Source: an uncultured Collinsella sp. (GTDB lineage: Bacteria; Actinomycetota; Coriobacteriia; Coriobacteriales; Coriobacteriaceae). From it: a stretch of DNA of 5,261 bases. The stretch covers positions 1 through 5,261 of the forward strand of contig USCN01000110.1 of the NCBI GenBank assembly GCA_900553165.1, read 5' to 3'. Below, in pieces: positions 1-4,943 of the stretch. The notes below the pieces were generated by a model. It saw nothing but the letters and a program-made list of their open reading frames with translations. It had not been told where the DNA came from and searched no databases. Both the position numbers and the translations under genes were made by a program. Numbering within the stretch: the stretch's first letter is position 1; every line of letters starts with the position of its first letter.

Positions 1-121
1 CGTCGGCGACCTTGTCGGCGAGCGCGGTCATCTTCTTGCCGGTCTCGTAGAGCGCCTTGCCGTCCTCGAGATAGCCCTCCTGGTCGAAATGCATGATCTC
101 GATCTTCTCGGTTTCCTTCAT
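1..121 (-). CDS. SIS-domain sugar-phosphate protein, N-terminal fragment
   Basis: This is the first 40 codons of a gene that leaves the window on the left. The visible protein begins MKETEKIEIMHFDQEGYLED and continues with a charged helical stretch ending in ALADKVAD. From memory of the family, this lead-in (HFD..GYL.DGKAL followed by a helix) resembles the N-terminus of FrlB/AgaS-type SIS proteins, just before the first phosphosugar-binding strand. The signature motifs lie outside the window, so the assignment rests on this segment and on the neighbouring SIS gene. The start is supported by an AAAGGAGAG ribosome binding site about 5 bases upstream; an internal ATG at codon 10 is a less likely start. 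It sits 60 bases downstream of a complete SIS gene on the same strand, so co-transcription is likely. A fructosamine-6-phosphate deglycase role is possible but unproven. Confidence 0.65.
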   Translation of the reverse strand, partial: MKETEKIEIMHFDQEGYLEDGKALYETGKKMTALADKVAD

Positions 122-181
122 TTGTCTCTCCTTTCTGGGGTTGTTTCCACATCCCCCATGCCAACGGGCATCAAAACCCGC

Positions 182-1297
182 TTACATTCCGTAACACTCG
201 GCCGCTTTGGCCTTAAGCGCATTGACTGACTCTTCGTAGCCCTCCGCCTTGACCTCCATTTGCTTGGAGACAGCATCGAGATACGGGTGAACGTCCCATG
301 ACTTCAGACGCTCGGCGATTATTGCCGCAATCGTCTGGAAGAACACGAGATTGGGAATTGCACTGAGCAGCGGAGCCACCTGAGGCACCACAACCTCGTG
401 AGCCCTACCCTTGGGATGGGCCGTGAGCAGCACCGTTTTTGCCGTAACGTTCGATAGCGCATCGGCGATATTCGCAAGACGCTCCGACCCCTGCGGATCG
501 TCGACAATAAACACCAGGTAGCCCGGAACAATCTGCATCTCGGGACCGTGGACGAACTCCTCGCCTTCGTGATGCATGGCAGGAATCTTGATGGTCTCGC
601 TCAGTTTGAGCGCCGCCTCCTCGGCAACACCGTAGTTGGGGCCGTTGCCGACGACCATAGCGGGCGTGTGCTCAGAAAGCTCGAGCATGTGGTCTTGGAC
701 ATATGCCTCGGCGGTCTTGCACATCACGGCATTAGCCTGGATAGCCTCGCGCAGGCCATCAAGACGCTGAGCAACGCCCTTGGCGTCAATCGTTCCGCGC
801 GCCTGACCGCCGTAAATACCAAAGAGCACCAGGTACTCAACGAGAACCTCGACGCCCAGAGTCACAAAGTCCACCGACTCGACACCCACACCGTAGTCAA
901 GAACGATGTCGGCGTGTTCCTTGATGGGTGCCTCGACGTTTGCCGTGAGCGCAACTGCAGCCATATCGTGTGCGCGCATGTAATCAAGAGCCGCGATCGT
1001 ATTGGTCGAATAGCCACTCTGCGAAACGGCAATGTTGAGCGCATGCTGTGGATAGGTGTGTTCAAAATCGACGAAGGCCTCGGGCGTCACAACGGACACC
1101 TGCATCTGCAGCGTATCTTGCAGGAAATCGCGGGTGCAATCCGCAGCATGGCGCGACGAACCCGAAGCAACGATGCGCAGTGCGTCAAAAGAACCGGACT
1201 GGAAAATATCAACGAGCTGCGCTACCAGCTCAGACGAACGCTCGAGGTTCTCCCCCATACGCACATGGGCAAGCTGAACGTAATCGAGCATCTTCAT
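182..1297 (-). CDS. SIS-domain phosphosugar isomerase/deglycase (GlmS isomerase-like)
   Basis: The 371-residue cytoplasmic protein has two SIS (sugar isomerase) domains. The first carries ASGSSRHA at residues 44-51 and SQSGYSTNT at 92-100, the phosphosugar-binding motifs. The second carries VVGNGPNYG at 215-223, EAALKLSET at 227-235 and GEEFVHGPE at 245-253. By alignment by eye with the GlmS isomerase domain, Glu234, His250 and Lys345 fall where E. coli GlmS has Glu488, His504 and Lys603. The Glu-His spacing is 16 in both. There is no N-terminal glutaminase domain (GlmS is about 609 residues), so this is not GlmS. Family members of this size include AgaS-type isomerase/deaminases and the FrlB/FraB deglycases that split 6-phosphofructose-amino acids; the substrate is unresolved. 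A GAGGTGA ribosome binding site lies 4 bases before the chosen ATG; the ATG at codon 3 is an alternative. The upstream gap contains operator-like palindromes, and two GntR regulators precede the gene on the same strand. Confidence 0.9.
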   Translation of the reverse strand: MKMLDYVQLAHVRMGENLERSSELVAQLVDIFQSGSFDALRIVASGSSRHAADCTRDFLQDTLQMQVSVVTPEAFVDFEHTYPQHALNIAVSQSGYSTNTIAALDYMRAHDMAAVALTANVEAPIKEHADIVLDYGVGVESVDFVTLGVEVLVEYLVLFGIYGGQARGTIDAKGVAQRLDGLREAIQANAVMCKTAEAYVQDHMLELSEHTPAMVVGNGPNYGVAEEAALKLSETIKIPAMHHEGEEFVHGPEMQIVPGYLVFIVDDPQGSERLANIADALSNVTAKTVLLTAHPKGRAHEVVVPQVAPLLSAIPNLVFFQTIAAIIAERLKSWDVHPYLDAVSKQMEVKAEGYEESVNALKAKAAECYGM

Positions 1298-1301
1298 CGT
1301 C

Positions 1302-1308
1302 TCACCTC
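1302..1308 (-). promoter_or_regulatory. Ribosome binding site of the 371-residue SIS gene
   Basis: On the minus strand GAGGTGA stands 4 bases before the ATG at 1297. It matches the 3' part of the AGGAGGTGAT anti-16S target, which explains the short spacing and supports the codon 1 start over the ATG at codon 3. Confidence 0.7.
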
Positions 1309-1322
1309 GTTACAAATCATTA

Positions 1323-1333
1323 GTATTTGATAC
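1323..1333. promoter_or_regulatory. Candidate GntR operator (GTAT-N3-ATAC palindrome)
   Basis: The sequence GTATTTGATAC is an inverted repeat of GTAT around a 3-base centre, fitting the general GT...AC half-site form of GntR-family operators. It ends 26 bases upstream of the SIS start codon, in what is probably the 5' leader or the promoter-proximal region. It shares its half-site with the palindrome at 1425-1434. Assignment to the adjacent GntR proteins is inferred from position and form only. Confidence 0.4.
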
Positions 1334-1367
1334 CAATCACAGTTATAGGTTACGGCTTTTTGATACC
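1326..1367 (-). repeat. Direct repeat GGTATCAAA, two copies 33 bases apart
   Basis: On the minus strand GGTATCAAA occurs exactly twice, at 1359-1367 and 1326-1334. The offset is 33 bases, about three helical turns, so the copies would lie on the same DNA face. One copy is part of the GTAT-N3-ATAC palindrome. Together with that site they may form a regulator binding array ahead of the SIS gene, although in AT-rich DNA two 9-base matches could be chance. Confidence 0.45.
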
Positions 1368-1414
1368 TCTTTGTCGATTAATTTATCCCCTTCGGCGAAC
1401 GGTCGATTTTGAGC

Positions 1415-1443
1415 CATGTAAGGTTGTATATACAGTCGGTCAA
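1415..1443 (-). promoter_or_regulatory. Tentative SIS operon promoter (TTGACC, 17 bases, TACATG)
   Basis: On the minus strand TTGACC (1438-1443) matches five of six bases of the -35 consensus, and a 17-base spacer leads to TACATG (1415-1420), a weak -10. The palindrome at 1425-1434 lies wholly inside the spacer, a usual place for a repressor site. The leader would be about 110 bases long. A competing -10 is TATAAC at 1342-1347, which lacks a good -35. The location is therefore uncertain. Confidence 0.35.
1424..1435. promoter_or_regulatory. Candidate HutC/TreR-type operator palindrome
   Basis: The plus strand reads TTGTATATACAG, containing the perfect 10-base palindrome TGTATATACA (1425-1434). 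It differs at one base from TTGTATATACAA, the operator form I recall for Bacillus TreR, a GntR/HutC-subfamily repressor. Two HutC-type regulators are encoded immediately upstream, and the SIS gene lies about 127 bases downstream. Binding by either regulator is inferred. Confidence 0.5.
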
Positions 1444-1490
1444 ATTGCCCAAACAGACCGGCTGTTACCGCGCGCGATGCAAAGCCCCAG

Positions 1491-2204
1491 CTAGTACGTA
1501 TAGGTGTAGCCGCCCGTATCGCCACGATTGAAGGACTTTACATACTCGATAGCCTGACCGCTCGCGTCATAGCTCACGCATTCCAAAAGCAAAACAAGAT
1601 CGCCCTGTTCCAGTCCAAGGAGGCCGGCATCTCGTGCGCCCAGTGCCTCGATATCGAGCTTTTCCTGTGCCATGACTGGCTTTCGGCCCAGCATCTCATA
1701 GGTCTCGTACAAACTGAAGACCGACACGTCAATATCTTCGATGGTTGGGAACAGCAGGCAGGGAATCAGCGCCGTCTCAATCGATACGGGGCTACCGTTT
1801 ATGCAGTTCAGGCGTCGAACGGAATAGAGCAGGTCGTCCTCGGCGATGCCAAACAGGTCGGCGTAATATGGCCCCGCATAACGCTTGGAACGCGCGAGAA
1901 TACGGACGGACGGCTCGCCGCCCGAAGCACGGACCGATTCACGGAAACCGACCGTGCGTTCAAAAAAAGCAGGTACTTTCTGCGCCACAAAGGCACCTTT
2001 TCCCCGAACACGGCGAATCTGCCCGCGTCGAACCAGCTCATCGACAGCGCTTCGGATGGTCAAGCGTGTCGTACCAAATTCCTCGGCGAGGTCTTTTTCG
2101 GACGGAATCATGGAACCCGTGGGATATGCACCGCGCTCGATACGTTCCTCGATGCAGCGTCGAATGCGCATATAAACCGGGGTGGCATCTACTGTTTCAG
2201 CCAT
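1491..2204 (-). CDS. GntR/HutC-family transcriptional regulator, downstream of pair
   Basis: This 237-residue DNA-binding regulator is of usual length for the HutC subfamily. Residues 9-74 form the GntR winged helix-turn-helix, seen as IPSEKDLAEEFGTTRLTI (33-50), then AVDELVRRGQI and the wing RVRGKGAFV. Residues about 92-235 form a UTRA effector domain, with RRLNCINGSPVSIETALIP (130-148) and a closing strand YVKSFNRGD (221-229). UTRA domains typically bind sugar phosphates or related small metabolites. The start at 2204 has an AGGTGA ribosome binding site located inside the end of the preceding regulator gene. The gene overlaps that neighbour by 16 bases and ends 193 bases before the SIS gene, on the same strand. 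It most likely controls the SIS genes, probably as a repressor released by an intermediate. The effector is not identifiable, and no gene symbol such as frlR is justified. Confidence 0.92.
   Translation of the reverse strand: MAETVDATPVYMRIRRCIEERIERGAYPTGSMIPSEKDLAEEFGTTRLTIRSAVDELVRRGQIRRVRGKGAFVAQKVPAFFERTVGFRESVRASGGEPSVRILARSKRYAGPYYADLFGIAEDDLLYSVRRLNCINGSPVSIETALIPCLLFPTIEDIDVSVFSLYETYEMLGRKPVMAQEKLDIEALGARDAGLLGLEQGDLVLLLECVSYDASGQAIEYVKSFNRGDTGGYTYTY
2189..2204 (-). other. 16-base overlap of the two gntR reading frames
   Basis: The upstream gntR stops with TAG at 2189-2191, whereas the downstream one starts at 2204 in another frame. The downstream AGGTGA ribosome binding site (2208-2213) is inside the upstream coding sequence. 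This arrangement suggests one transcript and translational coupling. Confidence 0.85.
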
Positions 2205-2956
2205 TGTTCACCTGCCACGCTCCTCATGCCGTTCTCTTCGCCGTTATCGGCAAAGCGGAACTTTGTGGGCAAAATCACCGATTTGCAATGCTCCACAAAA
2301 CGCATGTCCTTATCAAATTCGATCGAGCTCTCATAGAACACCGGCGTTCCCTCTTCTTGCTGGAGCAGCTCGGCCTCTTCGACGTTCAAACGCGAGATGG
2401 AGATATGCTCACGTCCATGCTCAACGCGCACGCCACCTTCTTTGAGCAAGACATCGTAAAGGCTCTCACACTCAAAATCGTGCTCGGGAAGCGATGGGCA
2501 CAGGGACAGGTTAACGTGAGCGGTCTCGATTGACGCCGGCTCGCCCTCAATAAGTCGAACGCGCTGCATGCGGAGCAAGGGAGCGCCTACAGCCACCCCA
2601 AGCTTGTCGGCAAGCGCCTCATCCGCCTCGATGGTCCCGGTGGAAACCAGACGAGAAGAGGGGTGCAGGCCGGCAGTCCGCACAGCATCGGAAAAGTTAT
2701 ACGTTTCCTGGAAGATGTTCAGCGGCTTGGGAGGACACACATACGTGCCCGATCCGCGACGGCTCTCGAGCGTTCCACACGAGATAAGCCGCGTGATACC
2801 GGCACGCAACGCCGTACGCGAAACGCCAATCTCTTCGCACAGCACGCGCTCGGCCGGCAGGCGATCGCCGCCGGCAAGCTGATGGTGCTGGATATACCAA
2901 AGAATTCCCTCAACAGCATGATCTTTGGGGGGAATTGCATAAGATTCGCCTGCCAT
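2189..2956 (-). CDS. GntR/HutC-family transcriptional regulator, upstream of pair
   Basis: This 255-residue protein is a second HutC-type regulator and a distant paralogue of its downstream neighbour. The winged helix-turn-helix spans about residues 13-74, with LPAERVLCEEIGVSRTAL (33-50), ITRLISCGTLESRR and the wing GSGTYV (68-73). A UTRA ligand domain follows from about 92 to 236, including RVRLIEGEPASIETAHVNL (132-150) and a final strand near VEHCKSVILPTKFRF (221-235). A tail of about 19 residues follows the UTRA fold and overlaps the next gene. The start is supported by GAGGAG 8 bases upstream. The DUF4428-like gene ends 38 bases before it on the same strand, so it may be read from that gene's promoter; no clear promoter of its own is visible in the gap. 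The two regulators could sense different ligands or form a heteromer; both ideas are inference. Confidence 0.92.
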   Translation of the reverse strand: MAGESYAIPPKDHAVEGILWYIQHHQLAGGDRLPAERVLCEEIGVSRTALRAGITRLISCGTLESRRGSGTYVCPPKPLNIFQETYNFSDAVRTAGLHPSSRLVSTGTIEADEALADKLGVAVGAPLLRMQRVRLIEGEPASIETAHVNLSLCPSLPEHDFECESLYDVLLKEGGVRVEHGREHISISRLNVEEAELLQQEEGTPVFYESSIEFDKDMRFVEHCKSVILPTKFRFADNGEENGMRSVAGEQWLKQ

Positions 2957-2994
2957 TGCACAGACTCCTCATTCAGAAACGTATGCCGCCAAAA

Positions 2995-3483
2995 TTAGGC
3001 CAGCCCTCCCATGGCATCAAATTCTGCCTTGATCTTCTCGGCGACATTCCGATACGACTTATATAGACTTGAATCGCGTTTGACTTCGTCGGTCATAACG
3101 GGAATCTCTAATTTGGAAACCTCGTCTTTTCCCGTCTGAACCGCCACAACAACGCCCATACCAAGACACATATTACGCTTGGCAGCATTTATTTTTGCTG
3201 CCTTGGCAGGATTTGCCAGGATACGCTGGGCAAATTCCTGTTTAGAGACCGCTTCTTCGGCCTCCGGATCGCCCGCCTCGGCCACTTCGCACTGCAACAC
3301 GTCCGCATAGTCAAAAATCTTCGGCTCGCCGCCGCGCTGATGTACGGCCCATTTGCGATGCGTGGCATCCTGGTAGATAGCCGGCAAAAACGTAAACCGC
3401 GGCGGGTCCAAAATCGTATCCGTGATGGTAAACACATCGGGATCAAAGGCATCCTGCGGGTTTTTCTTCTTGAACAGCCCCAT
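2995..3483 (-). CDS. DUF4428-like small cytoplasmic protein, no zinc finger
   Basis: The 162-residue protein starts MGLFKKK and has no signal peptide or membrane segment. Its N-terminal half (FTITDTILDPPRFTFLPAIY, residues 18-37, then HRKWAVHQRG and KIFDYADVLQCEV) looks like a beta-rich domain. A charged alpha-helical insert (about 71-103) follows, then GMGVVVAVQTG, LEIPVMTD and a final helix with SSLYKSYRNVAEKIKAEFD (138-156). The closing pattern, a strand ending in IPVMT followed by YK..R..A..I, resembles the C-terminal part of DUF4428/SHOCT-type proteins as I recall them, but their N-terminal cysteine zinc finger is absent. Function is unknown. An ATG 33 bases upstream (3516) is open in frame, but the ATG at 3483 has a GGGAGG site 5 bases away, and the likely transcription start falls at about the upstream ATG. 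The gene may be co-transcribed with the two gntR genes 38 bases downstream. Confidence 0.8.
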   Translation of the reverse strand: MGLFKKKNPQDAFDPDVFTITDTILDPPRFTFLPAIYQDATHRKWAVHQRGGEPKIFDYADVLQCEVAEAGDPEAEEAVSKQEFAQRILANPAKAAKINAAKRNMCLGMGVVVAVQTGKDEVSKLEIPVMTDEVKRDSSLYKSYRNVAEKIKAEFDAMGGLA

Positions 3484-3520
3484 ATCAGCCTCCCGTACTA
3501 GCATTAAACAACTCAACCTG

Positions 3521-3529
3521 AATATAGCA
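3521..3529 (-). promoter_or_regulatory. Extended -10 promoter of the DUF4428-like gene
   Basis: On the minus strand TGCTATATT matches the extended -10 form TGnTATAAT at all but one base. No -35 hexamer sits at 16-18 bases, which is common for extended -10 promoters. Transcription would begin near 3514, giving a leader of about 30 bases to the ATG at 3483 and arguing against the ATG at 3516. Confidence 0.55.
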
Positions 3530-3604
3530 CCAATTTCAAGCCGCCGCCTTACCCTATCGGTGCGCGGCGTCTATAGCTCGCCCAGCGGAAGAGTTCACGG
3601 ACGA

Positions 3605-3677
3605 GGGCCGGGGTGCCTGCCTTGTTTTGAGAAGTGGGCTCCGCGAACTTCTCAAAACAAGGCAGGCACCCCGGCCC
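3605..3677. repeat. Perfect 31-base inverted repeat, 11-base loop
   Basis: Arms 3605-3635 and 3647-3677 are exact reverse complements, separated by GGGCTCCGCGA (3636-3646). The pairing breaks at 3604/3678. It lies 54 bases past the lacI stop codon and about 76 bases upstream of the extended -10 of the next gene. A transcript in either direction would fold into a long, uninterrupted hairpin. Neither side has a T tract, so it is not a standard intrinsic terminator. No flanking target-site duplication or transposase is visible. It could be a copy of a dispersed palindromic (REP or MITE-like) element, an RNase III processing site or a transcription barrier between lacI and the genes downstream of it. 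Confidence 0.9.
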
Positions 3678-3731
3678 CGCCGGCAAATAGCGGACACTCC
3701 GCATGCAATCTATGCAAACAAACAAGTACGC

Positions 3732-4760
3732 TTAGCTACATTCGGTAAGATCGAGCACGCTGCCCTTCACGATAAGCGCCGGCTCCAGAACGACTTCTTC
3801 GGCACGTCTACCGCCCCTACCGGCAAGGCGCTTGGACATGCAGCCAAAAGCATGCTCCGCGAGGATACCAGGATCCTGCTCAATCGCGGTCAGCGCCGGC
3901 TCAAAGAGAACGTCGGCGGCCGAGTTGTCGTAACTCACCACCGAAATGTCGCCCGGAATGCTCTTCCCCATCTCGTGTAAGCGCTTGAGCAGACCAAGGG
4001 CAATGTTGTCCGAGCTTGCAAATACGGCGGTGGCGTCGGTCGCGAGCACCGCCTCCGAGGCCTCGTAGGCACTCGGAATGTAGTACTCGCTCTCAAACTC
4101 CAAACGCGCGTCGATAGGCAAGCCAACCTCGCGCAGCGCGCGCTCATAGCCGGCAAGTCGCTTACGCCCCGTATTGGAACGGCGCGCGTTAACCAAGCAG
4201 GCAATGCGACGGTGGCCCTGCTCGATCAGATAGCGAGTGGCCATGTAGCCACCCATCTCGTGGTCGAACATCACCTTGTCGCACTCGAGCCCCTCAATGG
4301 CACGGTCGACCATTACGGCCGGGATGGGCAGGTGGCTGACTTCTTCGCGCAGGGCGCGGTCGTCGGAGAACTCGTCGCCCACGACCAGGAAGACGCCATC
4401 AACGCCGCGCGTCACCAGCTGGCGCAGCAGCTCCAGATCGTCATCGGCGCTTCCACCCGAGCTGGTAATGAAGAGTGCATAGCCATCCTCGCGGCAGCGC
4501 TTTTCCAGGCTACCGGCGAGCGAGGCAAAAAAGCGGCTCTCGATGTTAGGGACGATAAGGCCCAGCGTGCGCGACTCGCGCATGACCAAACTACGCGCAA
4601 TCTGGTTAGGAACATAGTGGTTGCGCGCCGCGACCTCCTTGATGAGTTTGCGGTTTTCTTCCGAGATGCGACAGGGCCGATTATTGAGCACAAGCGAGAC
4701 CGACGAGGGGGAAAGCCCCACCTCCTGGGCGATCTGCTTGAGGGTGACTTTGTTGGCCAT
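3732..4760 (-). CDS. LacI-family transcriptional regulator
   Basis: The 342-residue regulator has the normal length of the LacI/GalR family. Residues 6-26 are the helix-turn-helix (TLKQIAQEVGLSPSSVSLVLN), and about 49-59 the hinge helix YVPNQIARSLV that inserts in the DNA minor groove. From about 66 the periplasmic-binding-protein-like effector domain begins with LGLIVPNIESRFFASLAGSL, followed by PAVMVDRAI (147-155), VFASSDNIALGLL (246-258) and ISVVSYDNS (272-280). The ligand is most probably a sugar or sugar derivative, but the residues do not let me name it. The start has an AAGGAG site with short spacing. The gene is divergent from murB, and the downstream gene on its own strand is separated by the large inverted repeat, so it is probably monocistronic. 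Its targets may lie outside the window; autoregulation through the shared intergenic region is possible. Confidence 0.95.
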   Translation of the reverse strand: MANKVTLKQIAQEVGLSPSSVSLVLNNRPCRISEENRKLIKEVAARNHYVPNQIARSLVMRESRTLGLIVPNIESRFFASLAGSLEKRCREDGYALFITSSGGSADDDLELLRQLVTRGVDGVFLVVGDEFSDDRALREEVSHLPIPAVMVDRAIEGLECDKVMFDHEMGGYMATRYLIEQGHRRIACLVNARRSNTGRKRLAGYERALREVGLPIDARLEFESEYYIPSAYEASEAVLATDATAVFASSDNIALGLLKRLHEMGKSIPGDISVVSYDNSAADVLFEPALTAIEQDPGILAEHAFGCMSKRLAGRGGRRAEEVVLEPALIVKGSVLDLTECS

Positions 4761-4795
4761 CTCGCTCCTTCCGGGTTTACGCGCAATCTCTTGAA

Positions 4796-4801
4796 AGTAT
4801 A
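4796..4801 (-). promoter_or_regulatory. Probable -10 box of the lacI-type gene
   Basis: TATACT on the minus strand matches five of six bases of the -10 consensus and would give a leader of about 30 bases before the ATG at 4760. The -35 position (4819-4824) reads CACCGA, a poor match, so the promoter may be weak or may need an activator. Confidence 0.4.
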
Positions 4802-4894
4802 GCGACTACCCCTCTACCTCGGTGATAAACACTTTACCAATCCGGTGGACGGCTGTTTTATCGCCGCCAGCGCACCAAATCCGTCCGGGTGGGG

Positions 4895-4900
4895 TATATT
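4895..4900 (+). promoter_or_regulatory. Probable -10 box of murB
   Basis: TATATT lies 43 bases before the murB ATG and would start transcription near 4907. No convincing -35 hexamer is present at 16-18 bases. Position and AT content relative to the GC-rich flank support it modestly. Confidence 0.4.
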
Positions 4901-4901
4901 G

Positions 4902-4911
4902 CAATCGATTG
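4902..4911. promoter_or_regulatory. CG-centred palindrome, possible LacI-family operator
   Basis: CAATCGATTG is a perfect 10-base palindrome with the central CG that LacI-family operators typically share. It overlaps the expected murB transcription start and lies about 140 bases from the divergent lacI-type start codon. The symmetry does not extend further, whereas proven family operators are usually 14 bases or longer, so this is only a candidate. Confidence 0.3.
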
Positions 4912-4943
4912 ATGACAACGACCACCAAAAGGCGGATATCCGT

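Noticed and set aside
158..171. Hairpin ATGCC-AACG-GGCAT between the two SIS genes
   Set aside because: The 5-base stem has no T tract, so it gives no support for termination; the two genes are better read as one operon.
548..1330. Long plus-strand open frame antisense to the SIS gene
   Set aside because: It mirrors the codon pattern of the opposite strand, shows no recognisable domain, and the minus-strand gene has clear SIS motifs and a good ribosome binding site.
1452..1466. Hairpin AACAG-ACCGG-CTGTT after the downstream gntR as terminator
   Set aside because: The 5-base stem is weak and no T run follows on the minus strand.
1745..2533. Plus-strand open frame antisense to both gntR genes
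   Set aside because: It crosses two well-supported overlapping genes, has low-complexity basic composition and no recognisable motif.
3484..3516. N-terminal extension of the DUF4428-like protein from the ATG at 3516
   Set aside because: It lacks a good ribosome binding site and coincides with the predicted transcription start, whereas the ATG at 3483 has GGGAGG at proper spacing.
3570..3620. tRNA-like D arm (TATAGCTCGCCCAGCGGAAGAG)
   Set aside because: The D-stem bases pair, but no anticodon stem, T arm or matching acceptor stem can be formed from the flanking bases.
3605..3677. Intrinsic terminator reading of the inverted repeat
   Set aside because: No T tract follows the stem on either strand, and the stem is much longer than usual.
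3690..3702. Small hairpin GCGGA-CAC-TCCGC as lacI terminator
   Set aside because: The stem is only 5 base pairs and is followed on the minus strand by TATTTG rather than a proper T tract.
4212..4802. Plus-strand open frame antisense to the lacI-type gene
   Set aside because: It is a shadow of a clear LacI-family coding sequence and has no domain of its own.
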